This document shows positions 8,368 through 16,567 of a stretch of DNA of 64,000 nucleotides, piece after piece; the stretch's first letter is position 1; each line of letters opens with the position of its first letter. Made by a program: the position numbers and the translations under genes. Origin of the DNA: UBA11740 sp049273695 (GTDB lineage Bacteria > Acidobacteriota > Blastocatellia > Pyrinomonadales > Pyrinomonadaceae); assembly GCA_049273695.1 (NCBI GenBank), contig JBASRE010000053.1, positions 52,524 to 116,523 on the forward strand. The letters run 5' to 3'. The notes below the pieces were generated by a model that was not told the origin of the DNA, did not search any database, and saw only the letters and a program-made list of their open reading frames with translations.

Positions 8368-10353
8368 TCAGTCATCCAGGTCCCCAAACCGCAGGTAAAC
8401 GCGTCGTCCATACGCCGCCACCATTCCCAACGCACTCAGGAACGAAATCACGGCGGCGGTGAGCAGAACCCATCCGATGGGGTCTGCTGTTACTTTGGAG
8501 ATTGCGTCCTTGAACGTTGGCCACCACGTGGGACGCCGACTCGTCCAAACAAGAAGGTACACCCCCACCACGACCGCCCCAGATAAGAGCAGACCACCGG
8601 AAAGCAAACACAGTCTGACGAACGATCGAATCGCCGAATAGATTTTGCCCGCGATGGCTGCGAAGCTGAATTGGGGATCCTGCAGGAATCTTTGGGCTCG
8701 GTATATGAGATTGTCCCCGATATCAGAGAGCTGCTGAAACCTGACGTAATTTGAATCGTCGGGACCACAAATCAGCTGCCGAATTGCACACTCCTGGATC
8801 CGGCGTCGCGTTCGCCTGGCAACCTCATCGCGATACTTCTCGAACTCCTTGAAGACGTTAATCTCCGGATAAAGCTCGGCGGCTACCGTGTCGTACAACA
8901 AAGTGGCCCTAACCATGCGAACCACATTGCGTCCGATGGGAATCTGATGTTTTCGCACCAGTTGAAAGTATGTCAGCCAGAGGAAAACCGAGCTGCGTTC
9001 CCATCCCTCGGCGTGCTTGCTCTTAATCCCATAGAACCCTTGCCACCACGCGTCGGTCAGATCTTTTCTGAATTGATAAAGTCCGCGCACGGGCTCAACC
9101 GGTTCCATGATGCCGATTACCATGTTCACCATGCCGGCAACGTTCTCGCTCGCATAATAGCGATTCAAATGCCACATCTGATTTCGGTCGCGCTCTGAGA
9201 AGACACCGCAGGCGCCAAAATCTATCATCACGATTTGGTTGTCGGGTCGCACGAAGATGTTTGCTTGATGTGGGTCGCCATGAAACAGAGGGCACTCGTG
9301 AAATGTATAGTACCGGGAGCGCACTAATTGCTTCGCCAGCTTCTTGGGCTCGATTCTGTCCCGATGCAGGTTCCCCAGGTATTCTTCATCGTTCTCTTTG
9401 ATGGCTTTGACGATGTCAGTCATCTTGTAAGCCGTTTCGTGATTGATATACTCACTAACCATCAACTCGGAACACGAGTACTGATGGTAAACCCTCGGGG
9501 CAGTGACTTTTAGTTTCTTGCGACGCTTAAGGTACTCGCGGAAAAGCTCCTGGTAACGAGCTTCAATGAGAAAATCAAGCTCTTCGAACAGCAGGCGTTC
9601 CAGTTCGATCCTTAGATTCCGAGTCATTCCCGGCCGCCAAATTGTCAGGAATTCCACCAGATGCAGGACCCATTTCAGCGCCTTTAGATCAGCCGCGAAC
9701 GCCTTTTCAATTCCGGGGCGCCGCACCTTTACGGCAACGCATTCTCCGGTAAGTAGCTGTGCCTTGTAGACGCACGATACTGAGGCAGAGCCGATCGGGT
9801 CGGGGTCGAAGTCGCGGAATACCTCGGCGATGGGTTTCCCAGTTCGGCGCTTGATTACCGCCGCTACTTCTGACAACGGAATCTTCTCGTCTCTGTCATC
9901 GAGAAAGTGTCGCAACTCTTCGCAATACGCTAACGGCAGGATGTCCGGTCGTTGGGACATTTGCTGACCGACCTTGATGAAAACACCACCAAGCGTCTCC
10001 AATAACTTGCGGAACTTAGGAGCATCACGAGCGTGACGTTCGTCTTCTGTCAACCCCTCTATTCGATGACGAAGCGTACCTAGATAGTGGAAACCAAAGT
10101 AGAGCGCTATCCTTAAAAGACGAATTAGAACCCATACTCGATTGACTCTGACTTCCTTCGACCGCAGCGCAGCTTGCAGTGTCCTGCCGGTGCGCATGGG
10201 CTGTGGACGACGCGATTCAAGATCGAAAGAGTCCGTCAATCTTGGGTCATCCCACTTCTCCCCACGCAATCGCCGATGCCCCGAGACGTCCGGCACTCGG
10301 TCGTCCGTCAAAACCAGGATTTCCTGTCCTCTTCTTGGGCTCGTTAGAGACAT
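8368..10353 (-). CDS. ABC1/UbiB-family atypical kinase, membrane anchored
   Basis: The protein of 661 residues carries the UbiB signatures: the KxGQ motif (FIKVGQQMSQRPDILP, about 126-140), a Ser/Ala-rich replacement of the P-loop (GSASVSCVYKAQ), VAVKV with Lys209, HGDPHQANIF (358-367) and DFG (378-380). Two membrane segments end the chain (about 575-600 and 625-645). UbiB proteins are ATPases or kinases that support ubiquinone and other prenyl lipid pathways. Here the gene leads the synthase operon, so a role in handling or extracting a lipid product is possible but inferred. The ATG is preceded by GAGG at six bases; an upstream TTG would add 15 residues. The length exceeds typical UbiB (about 550) because of an N-terminal extension of about 90 residues. 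Confidence 0.92.
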   Translation of the reverse strand: MSLTSPRRGQEILVLTDDRVPDVSGHRRLRGEKWDDPRLTDSFDLESRRPQPMRTGRTLQAALRSKEVRVNRVWVLIRLLRIALYFGFHYLGTLRHRIEGLTEDERHARDAPKFRKLLETLGGVFIKVGQQMSQRPDILPLAYCEELRHFLDDRDEKIPLSEVAAVIKRRTGKPIAEVFRDFDPDPIGSASVSCVYKAQLLTGECVAVKVRRPGIEKAFAADLKALKWVLHLVEFLTIWRPGMTRNLRIELERLLFEELDFLIEARYQELFREYLKRRKKLKVTAPRVYHQYSCSELMVSEYINHETAYKMTDIVKAIKENDEEYLGNLHRDRIEPKKLAKQLVRSRYYTFHECPLFHGDPHQANIFVRPDNQIVMIDFGACGVFSERDRNQMWHLNRYYASENVAGMVNMVIGIMEPVEPVRGLYQFRKDLTDAWWQGFYGIKSKHAEGWERSSVFLWLTYFQLVRKHQIPIGRNVVRMVRATLLYDTVAAELYPEINVFKEFEKYRDEVARRTRRRIQECAIRQLICGPDDSNYVRFQQLSDIGDNLIYRAQRFLQDPQFSFAAIAGKIYSAIRSFVRLCLLSGGLLLSGAVVVGVYLLVWTSRRPTWWPTFKDAISKVTADPIGWVLLTAAVISFLSALGMVAAYGRRVYLRFGDLDD

Positions 10354-10497
10354 TAGTGTCCTCGCCGCCGCAGCGGCGCTCAGCGTGGACCACAGCAACT
10401 ACGCGGCTGGGGCCCGGTGTCTTTTATATAAATCCCCTCTGCCTGGTTCTCGCAGGTTCCGCTCGAGAAGAACCAAGTCGCTACTGAGCGACAAGTC

Positions 10498-10788
10498 TTA
10501 ACAGCGGAAAAGGCTGAAGGGATTTAGCGGGTTGAACGGCAAGTCATCAAACCGGCGCTTCTTTCGTTTTTCGCGATAGACAATAACTACGGGAACAAGC
10601 GTCTTGTTCTTGTCCGCTGCTGGTAAGGCAGCGCGCGCCTCTTCAATCGCGTCGTTTACCTCGGCGACCAGTTGCCCTTGTCCTTTCTTCAAATCCTGGA
10701 TGGGCTTTTTCTTCCTGCTGCCAAGATCTCTGACGACGATCAGCGGCAAGTTTGTCTTATCCTGCTGTGGGTTTCCTTTTGCATCCAT
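10498..10788 (-). CDS. Small basic protein, DUF6200-like
   Basis: This 96-residue protein has the pattern LIVVRDLGSRKKKPIQDLKK, then an acidic helix (QLVAEVNDAIEEARAAL), then VPVVIVYREKRKKRR. The layout of a short beta strand with a Lys-rich motif, a helix and a second strand ending in basic residues resembles the DUF6200 family as I remember it; I cannot verify this. The ATG has GGAG twelve bases upstream; the open frame could begin six codons earlier at TTG. It precedes the UbiB-like gene on the same strand with about 140 bp between them. The function is unknown. A similarly charged small protein lies immediately upstream, so the two may work together. Confidence 0.7.
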   Translation of the reverse strand: MDAKGNPQQDKTNLPLIVVRDLGSRKKKPIQDLKKGQGQLVAEVNDAIEEARAALPAADKNKTLVPVVIVYREKRKKRRFDDLPFNPLNPFSLFRC

Positions 10789-11117
10789 GGTAGTTCTCCG
10801 CTCCAATCAATTCTGGCATTTGTGGGTCCGAGGCCGATCGGAGCCCTGCGGTACAGACCAAGATCCGGGGCCTTGATTACCGGATCCGACATCGTGAAAC
10901 GTGGAAGAGCCTGTGACTCTGCCACTCGGCTACTTAAAGCCGAGGCTTCGGACAAAAACCGAAAGATCAGCCTTTATTCGATCCGTAACGGACAAAACAC
11001 CCAATGAAACCGGGTTGGCCGCAGTCTCGGTCGAATTAAAAGTTGTTAGACGAGGCTAGGTTTTAAGTAGCCCGATCGTCGAGATCGGGGCGAAGGGTCT
11101 CAGATTCTCCCGTTATC
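10789..11117. other. Intergenic region with a weak hairpin
   Basis: No gene is seen in this stretch of about 330 bases. At 11071-11089 there is a 7-bp hairpin (CCCGATC/GATCGGG) that on the minus strand follows the end of the 143-residue gene and could act as a weak terminator; the T-rich tail is short. The rest would hold the promoter of the small basic protein. Confidence 0.5.
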
Positions 11118-11549
11118 TCAGAACGGAAATGGGAAGCTTCGCACAAATTTTCTAACCTGTTTTCGTCGCCGGTTAGTTGTAAATGCTTCGGCCGCGTCAA
11201 TAAGGACCGGCGCGGACTCTGATATGGTTCGGGAAGCGCCCGTCGCCGCATTCACAAGGAAGTCCACCAGAGCTCCGTCTTTTCGCTCTTTCTCAGACTT
11301 ATTGCGTTTCTTAGTGTATTCATCAACGCCGTGATCGACCGCTTCGGCGACGCGATTCAACGACTCGGTCGCGCGATTCTCAATGTCACCAAGGCGCCTC
11401 GAATTCCGGGAAGAGTACCTCTTCCCCTTGACTCGCCTATCATTATTGTCGCAGTCGTTATCGTCGCCGTTGTCGTCGGCATCTTCAAGCACTATCACCT
11501 TCCGAGGTTCAAGCACTATCACCTTTTGTGGTGCTTCATCTTCTGGCAT
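11118..11549 (-). CDS. Hypothetical charged protein with acidic N-terminal part
   Basis: The family of this 143-residue protein is not recognised. The N-terminus holds a duplicated short segment (KVIVLEPRKVIVLEDADD), followed by an Asp/Asn-rich acidic stretch (about 22-38), a Lys/Arg-rich middle, and a C-terminal helix region ending in RKQVRKFVRSFPFPF. The duplication KVIVLE is also visible in the DNA as a direct repeat of about 21 bp. GGAGG lies nine bases before the ATG, so it is likely to be translated. No signal peptide or membrane segment is seen. It is the first gene on minus before the synthase cluster and is divergent from the VTC-domain gene. Confidence 0.65.
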   Translation of the reverse strand: MPEDEAPQKVIVLEPRKVIVLEDADDNGDDNDCDNNDRRVKGKRYSSRNSRRLGDIENRATESLNRVAEAVDHGVDEYTKKRNKSEKERKDGALVDFLVNAATGASRTISESAPVLIDAAEAFTTNRRRKQVRKFVRSFPFPF

Positions 11550-11751
11550 ATTTGGTCGCCTCCAGAAACGACTTTTTCAGTTTTAGGACCTGCGAGGGTA
11601 GCAGCCTTATACATCCACGCTAAGAAAGTGTCAAGCTCTATTTATCCCTTATCTACAGCGACGTTATTCATTGGGAACGAAACCCGAAATTGCCTGGGAC
11701 AACAAAGCCACATTTTTGCTATGCTGCGCTGCCTTGGTCGACTTCGCCACC

Positions 11752-12504
11752 GTGATACGTTACGAGATCAAATTTTTCATCGATGAGATTCAGGCCCAAC
11801 GAGTGAGTAAATGGGCGCTTGCGCACTTGGCGTCCGACTCTCATGTGACTAACCCAGACGACGGCACCTACCAAATTAAAACGCTCTATTTGGATAATGA
11901 AGCCCGAGATATCTACTGGCGGCGCGGTAGGTACAAACATCACAGATTCCGCCTGCGACGTTACGGAGACGAGCCGTTCGTGTTCCTGGAGCGAAAGTCA
12001 AAGTGGTCGCACCAGGTTGAAAAATACCGGACAGTCATCCCGGCATCAGATCTAACCCTCCTGGCATCTCGCGAGGGTTGCTCGAGTTGGGTTGGGAGTT
12101 GGTTTCACCGGCGAGTATTGAATGGCGGCCTGAAACCGACACATGAGGTGGCGTATCAGCGAACCGCGTATGTTGGACCGCCGGGTGAAACCCCTATGCG
12201 TTTGACGATGGATCGGCAGATTAGCTGGCAGGTGGCGCATGGGTGGAAATTTGCGGATTTCGGACGCCTCCCTCTACTCGCCGAGCGAGTCATTCTGGAA
12301 TTGAAGTACTGCGACCTTCTACCGCCGCCGTTCCAGAATTTGATCCAGTCGTTGGGCTTGGAACTGAGACCGTTCTCCAAGTACCGCTTGGCCGTGCAAG
12401 CTTCGAAACACATCAGCCGCCAACGAGAATCGTTACTGCCCTATGTCGATAGGCCTATCTTACTGAGTTGCGGAACGGAGTCCCAAGGTCCTAACCGGTC
12501 GTGA
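11752..12504 (+). CDS. VTC-domain protein (polyphosphate polymerase family)
   Basis: The protein has the triphosphate-tunnel layout of VTC domains: RYEIKFFID at the start, KTLYLDN, HHRFRLRRYGD, FLERKSKWSHQVEKYR, and later MRLTMDRQI and ERVILELKY. Alternating Arg, Lys and Glu residues on strands line the tunnel where ATP is used to build polyphosphate in the yeast VTC4 family. Bacterial stand-alone versions are mostly uncharacterised, so polyphosphate synthesis is inferred. The start is uncertain; a GTG just before RYEIKFF is chosen because the family usually begins there, but TTG codons upstream would allow up to 27 more residues. There is no SPX domain and no membrane anchor. A cation/proton antiporter gene follows 47 bp downstream. 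Confidence 0.82.
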   Translation: MIRYEIKFFIDEIQAQRVSKWALAHLASDSHVTNPDDGTYQIKTLYLDNEARDIYWRRGRYKHHRFRLRRYGDEPFVFLERKSKWSHQVEKYRTVIPASDLTLLASREGCSSWVGSWFHRRVLNGGLKPTHEVAYQRTAYVGPPGETPMRLTMDRQISWQVAHGWKFADFGRLPLLAERVILELKYCDLLPPPFQNLIQSLGLELRPFSKYRLAVQASKHISRQRESLLPYVDRPILLSCGTESQGPNRS

Positions 12505-12551
12505 TTTGAATTCTCGATTCGCGGATTGCTTCAACCCAAACTGGGGTGCGC

Positions 12552-13814
12552 ATGCCCGACCTTTCGACGCTACTGCTTCAAGTCTCAATCATCCTGGCGG
12601 CTTCCTATTCGGTTGGCTGGTTAGTGAGCAAGTTTCACCAACCACAAGTAATCGGAGAGATGGTCGCCGGCATTCTGCTCGGACCCTCGTTGCTCGGTTG
12701 GGTTGCCCCAAATTTGTCGGCCTCATTGTTCCCTCCCGACAGTCTTCCGCTTCTGTTTGGGCTAAACCAGATCGGGCTGCTGCTCTTCATGTTCCTTGTG
12801 GGTTTGGAGCTCGACACCAAGCAATTACGGCAGTTAGGTCATCTGGCCGTCGTTATCAGCCATACAAGCATCATCGTTCCGTTTCTTCTGGGCGTTGGGG
12901 TCGCGTTCTACCTTTACCCGCGGTTGGCAGATCCGGCCATGTCGTTCACCGGTTTTGTATTGTTTATGGGAGCCGCCATGAGCGTCACAGCTTTTCCTGT
13001 GTTGGCTCGCATATTGACTGAGCGAAATCTGCTCGGGACCAGACTTGGGACTCTTACCATTGCCTGCGCCGCAGTGGACGACGTTACGGCATGGTGTCTG
13101 TTGGCGGCTATCATCGCCATAGTCCGAGCAGAGTTCGGCCATCTCTCCTGGTGGCAGATGTTGATAGGGTTTGGCTTTTATCTTGGATTAATGCTTTTCC
13201 TGCTGAGGCCCATCGTGCGGAACTTAGTTGTTAAACGCTGGGCCTATAAACTATCGGATAAGGGCTTGGCCGTCCTGCTTTTGTGCATGCTCGCTTCCAG
13301 CTGGGCCACCGAGTGGCTGGGAATACATGCGCTCTTCGGAGCCTTCTTTGCCGGAGCCATGATGCCGAAAGAGAAGGCTTTTACCACAGCCATCCGCGAA
13401 AAACTCCGCCCCCTCGTGATCGTTCTGCTGATCCCTCTTTTCTTTGCCTTCACTGGGCTGCGGACCAACATTGGCCTGATTAGCGGTTCAGAGATGATCG
13501 CTTACTGTGCGTTGATATTTTTCGTTGCCGTAGCCGGCAAATTCGGGGGCTCAACATTGGCGGCCAGGATCATGGGAGTTCCGTGGCGTGAAGCAGCCGC
13601 CATCGGGATCCTCATGAATACGAGGGGGCTGATCGAACTTGTAATTCTAAATATAGGTCTGGATGTTGGAATCCTACCCCGGTCGCTATTCTCAATGATG
13701 GTATTGATGGCCATTGGAACAACGTTCATGACCACGCCATTATTGTCACGGGTCTATGGCAATCCAGATTTACCGAGGAACGCCAGTGTCGGCTCGCTGA
13801 CCGCTGCCAAGTAA
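12552..13814 (+). CDS. Cation:proton antiporter, CPA2/NhaP-like
   Basis: An integral membrane protein of 420 residues with about 12 hydrophobic segments and no cytosolic regulatory domain. The Na_H_Exchanger core is visible: QPQVIGEMVAGILLGPSLLG near residue 32, LFMFLVGLELD near 80, MSVTAFPVLARIL, and IACAAVDDVTAWCLLA with the adjacent Asp pair in the transport centre. Such proteins exchange K+ or Na+ for H+ across the inner membrane. The ATG is chosen over a GTG two codons earlier; GGGG lies six bases before it. It follows the VTC-domain gene closely on the same strand. A joint role in ion or polyphosphate balance is speculative. Confidence 0.93.
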   Translation: MPDLSTLLLQVSIILAASYSVGWLVSKFHQPQVIGEMVAGILLGPSLLGWVAPNLSASLFPPDSLPLLFGLNQIGLLLFMFLVGLELDTKQLRQLGHLAVVISHTSIIVPFLLGVGVAFYLYPRLADPAMSFTGFVLFMGAAMSVTAFPVLARILTERNLLGTRLGTLTIACAAVDDVTAWCLLAAIIAIVRAEFGHLSWWQMLIGFGFYLGLMLFLLRPIVRNLVVKRWAYKLSDKGLAVLLLCMLASSWATEWLGIHALFGAFFAGAMMPKEKAFTTAIREKLRPLVIVLLIPLFFAFTGLRTNIGLISGSEMIAYCALIFFVAVAGKFGGSTLAARIMGVPWREAAAIGILMNTRGLIELVILNIGLDVGILPRSLFSMMVLMAIGTTFMTTPLLSRVYGNPDLPRNASVGSLTAAK

Positions 13815-13880
13815 GATCGGCAGCTTTAAATCGGGATTCTGAGAACGGCGATCAGGCTGCTGGTAACCGCGAATCTGCAA

Positions 13881-14456
13881 TCAGTTGTCGCAAGCAACTG
13901 TTTTGCTTTCCGAAACGTAATAACGCCTCACCTTCAAGCGGACAACAGTTGGAATTGTTTTTCGCTTTTTAGTAAGGGCTTCCTCGTCTTGCTTGCGCTT
14001 CGCTTCGGCTAGTTCCCGACTTTTGAGTTTTTCGGTTAGAACCACCGCGATTGCTCCCAAAACAGTCAGAATTGCGAGCAGCCACCAAAGAGAAGCGTGA
14101 TGGGTTTTTCCGAACGCCTGAAGCACAAATATCTCAACGGCGCACAGGAACCCGACGATCACGTTAACTGTCCCAAAAAATTTCCAGTTATCCCGGCGGC
14201 GATCCTTGGGCGGGCTCAAGGCATTCAGCAGAATCATCAAAACAAGACTGAGCGTGAACAGCATCCAAAGCGCTCTATAAGGCGCAGGCTGTCCCGTGAA
14301 CAATCCGCCCAAAACTTTTTCTTTAAAGGGGAGCAGCATGATGACAAGGGATGATGCCAAGTTCAAGAGGAAGAAAAGCATTGTAACGAGTTCAAGGATG
14401 TGAAGGCTCTTGCGTTCTTCCTTTTGCTCTTCATTTGCTTTGGTAATTTCAGCCAT
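13881..14456 (-). CDS. Hypothetical membrane protein with four transmembrane segments
   Basis: I do not recognise the family. The 191-residue chain has hydrophobic segments at about 20-45, 60-80, 90-112 and 120-142, a short charged N-terminus (KANEEQKEERKS) and a basic C-terminal tail with a helix rich in Lys and Glu (residues about 145-170). AGGAG lies seven bases before the ATG, and a GTG two codons upstream is less likely. It is convergent with the antiporter gene and lies upstream on minus of nothing obvious. The function is unknown. Confidence 0.75.
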   Translation of the reverse strand: MAEITKANEEQKEERKSLHILELVTMLFFLLNLASSLVIMLLPFKEKVLGGLFTGQPAPYRALWMLFTLSLVLMILLNALSPPKDRRRDNWKFFGTVNVIVGFLCAVEIFVLQAFGKTHHASLWWLLAILTVLGAIAVVLTEKLKSRELAEAKRKQDEEALTKKRKTIPTVVRLKVRRYYVSESKTVACDN

Positions 14457-14572
14457 GACCACGCTCCTGTCTCGAGATGCTCACTCAATCGGTTCGTATG
14501 TAATCCCGACCACGCGCCTGTCGTGCAGGCGAGGATCCAAAACCCGCCGCTGGTGGTGTGACCAGTAATTCT

Positions 14573-15274
14573 TCAGTAATTCGTCAGAATCGCTGTCGAC
14601 TGGAAGCCCGATTCCAGTAGTCGATGGCGCGCTTGCTCCATCATCGCCAGCGAGCCACAAACCAAAGCGACCGGCGAAGACAATGACGGCAGGACGTTAT
14701 CGAAAAGCGATTGCACGTAACCGGTTGGCCCAGACCAATTGTGACCGTTCGGGCGCGAGACTACCAGTTGCAACTCAACACCCGCCTGTTCCAACATTTC
14801 CATTTCGTGACGATAACAAAAATCGTCCGGTGTGCGAGCGCCATAGAACAGAATCAGTCTTCCGAAATCTTGCCGGCGCTTTATCACGTGACGCAAGACG
14901 GAGCGAAGCGGGGCTACGCCTATTCCCATCGCCACAAACACCAGGTCTCTGCCCAAATAACTCTCAAGATTAAACCCGTGGCCAGCCACGCCCTGCAGCT
15001 CGATCCGTTCGCCCGGCTGCATATCGAAGATGCAATTGCTAGCGCCGATTTTCCGTTTGACCAGGATCTCAAGATCAGGATCCTCCGGAGCAGTCGCGAA
15101 AGCAAAATAGGTGGGCTCCTCGTCCGCCACTCGCAGCACTGCCACCTGACCGGGGACGAAGGAGATGCCATGCCCATCCCGCGCGCTTTCAGGCCGCAGA
15201 TTAAATGATCGAACGGTTGGCGCTTGCTCTCGAACTCGTTCGATGATCAAGGGGATTAGCTCATCGCGGTTCAT
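14573..15274 (-). CDS. FAD/NAD(P)-binding oxidoreductase, ferredoxin reductase-like
   Basis: A 233-residue reductase with an N-terminal FAD-binding barrel and a C-terminal nucleotide-binding domain. Visible elements are FVPGQVAVLRV, YFAFATAPEDPDLEILVKR, the pyrophosphate-binding stretch VFVAMGIGVAPLRSVLRHV, LILFYGARTPDDFCYRHEME and the late VALVCGSLAMME. The usual RxYS flavin motif is replaced by YFAFAT, as in the plant and bacterial PKIWI502-like branch, which lacks a ferredoxin domain. It probably passes electrons between NAD(P)H and an unknown partner. No redox partner gene is adjacent. Confidence 0.85.
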   Translation of the reverse strand: MNRDELIPLIIERVREQAPTVRSFNLRPESARDGHGISFVPGQVAVLRVADEEPTYFAFATAPEDPDLEILVKRKIGASNCIFDMQPGERIELQGVAGHGFNLESYLGRDLVFVAMGIGVAPLRSVLRHVIKRRQDFGRLILFYGARTPDDFCYRHEMEMLEQAGVELQLVVSRPNGHNWSGPTGYVQSLFDNVLPSLSSPVALVCGSLAMMEQARHRLLESGFQSTAILTNY

Positions 15275-15913
15275 TTCAATCGCTTTCTTTCAAAATTCGA
15301 ACCGGATCACGTTGTAACTTGTTGCAGCAATCCCGCGGCACTCGACGCTATCACCGCGGTCTCATTGATGAGTGGAGTGCCTTTGTAATCACGGCTTCCA
15401 CTCGATAAGGGAATTCGTAATCGAGTTCCAACATTGGAGCGCACGATAAATCCGGTTCTTAAGGTTATTGGAAAACGCGAGGAACACGAGGCTTATACAC
15501 CTTGCCGTTGAGTCATGCAAGCGTGTTTTTATGGATATGAGGATGGAAAGACGATCGAGTATCAGTGAAGATGTCCGTGACAAGGCGAAAGGTTTTCAGC
15601 ATCAACGATGTTTCTGAAGACACCGCGGGTCCGGCCGGCCTCCTAAGCAGATCGTACGCGGTCACAGGAGCGCGGTCCGACGCACCGTCCAGCCTGGTAT
15701 CGGTGGCTCCAGCCGGCGAAACACCGCTATAATGCCGGCGCGTTGAACTAGTGTTGTAGTTGCGGGCCGCGGCGCCTGAAGCTCAAATTTTGAGTTGGGA
15801 TGCAGGATCAGCAGCTTCGCATCACTGCGTTAAGTGCTCAGTCAGTGCGCGTGGAACGCCCTATCCCGCTCGCAGTTCTTTCGCGACGGCGTTCACGATC
15901 AGAGAGGAGACTC
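15275..15913. other. Long intergenic region without a recognisable gene
   Basis: About 640 bases between the flavin reductase (minus) and the selenoprotein gene (plus). I find no convincing coding frame, tRNA or strong hairpin. The promoter of the downstream gene should lie in the last 200 bases; CGCTATAATGCC near 15729 contains a good TATAAT -10 element. Confidence 0.5.
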
Positions 15914-16501
15914 ATGACTTGGATTAAAACCATCTCCGTAGATGATGACGACAACGTTCGACGCGCCGTCGAAGCGCAGTGGGCGCTTTACCCTTTCGAG
16001 TATGCAGTTCCGGTTCACCCGGCTGCGTTTGGGGAAACCTCTCAGATTGTGGCTTCGCACAGTCTAATCCCGGACGCGCTGCATCACGCCTTCGCTACGT
16101 TTGGCGTTCTGATGTCGCCCGATCTTCCCCTGACGCGTTCTCAGCACGAGATGATTACGACTGTCGTTTCAGTCCTGAACCGGTGTCACTATTGAATCGA
16201 ATCTCACGCAGAGTTTCTGCGTCGCGTAACTTTGGACGACGATTTAGTGCGAGGGCTGCAGGAGGATTATCGAACTGCGCCGATTTCGGAAACAGACAAA
16301 GTGATGCTCGATTATGTCGCCCAGTTGACCCGCGATGCGACGCGCATCTCAAAAGCCGATCATGAGCGGCTGCGCGCAAACGGATTTAATGACCAGGCGA
16401 TCCTGCAAATTACTTTGATCGCTTCGTGGTTTAACTACATCAATCGTGTCGCCGATGCGCTGGGTGTAGGTCGCGATCAGAAGGAACCGGCGCAAGGTTG
16501 A
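15914..16501 (+). CDS. AhpD-like peroxidase-related selenoprotein (in-frame UGA = Sec94)
   Basis: The frame is open for 195 codons apart from one TGA at 16193-16195, and both halves are in the same frame. They join to one alkylhydroperoxidase-like protein: TWIKTI at the start, SHSLIPDALHHAF, LTRSQHEMITTVVSVLN, then the active site CHY-Sec-IESH, then FLRRV, LDYVAQLTRD and FNYINRVADALGV. In AhpD relatives the site is CxxCxxxH; here the second Cys is replaced by UGA (Cys91, Sec94, His98). A perfect 7-bp stem with a GTT loop follows 10 bases after the UGA, as expected for a bacterial SECIS element. GAGGAG precedes the ATG. The protein is likely a thiol/selenol peroxidase-type reductase. A sequencing error or decayed gene is the alternative, but the stop replacing exactly the redox Cys argues against it. 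Confidence 0.92.
16196..16222 (+). promoter_or_regulatory. Predicted bacterial SECIS element
   Basis: Directly after the in-frame UGA lies a spacer of 10 bases, then ACGCAGA, loop GTT, TCTGCGT: a perfect 7-bp stem at 16206-16222. The loop begins 17 bases after the UGA and starts with G, which fits the published bacterial SECIS rules (a short loop with a G in its first two positions, 16-37 bases from the UGA). It would bind SelB to decode UGA as selenocysteine. Confidence 0.85.
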
Positions 16502-16567
16502 TGACAGTTACAACTTCTGCCGACGGCGAGATCAGAAGGTTGGGAAGCGCCGACTACTTTGTTTTTC

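Noticed and set aside
15389..15583. A 64-codon minus frame in the region before the selenoprotein gene
   Set aside because: No similarity, start signal or conserved pattern can be seen.
16193..16195. Pseudogene or frameshift explanation for the AhpD-like gene
   Set aside because: Both halves are in one frame, the stop falls on the catalytic Cys and a SECIS-type stem follows.
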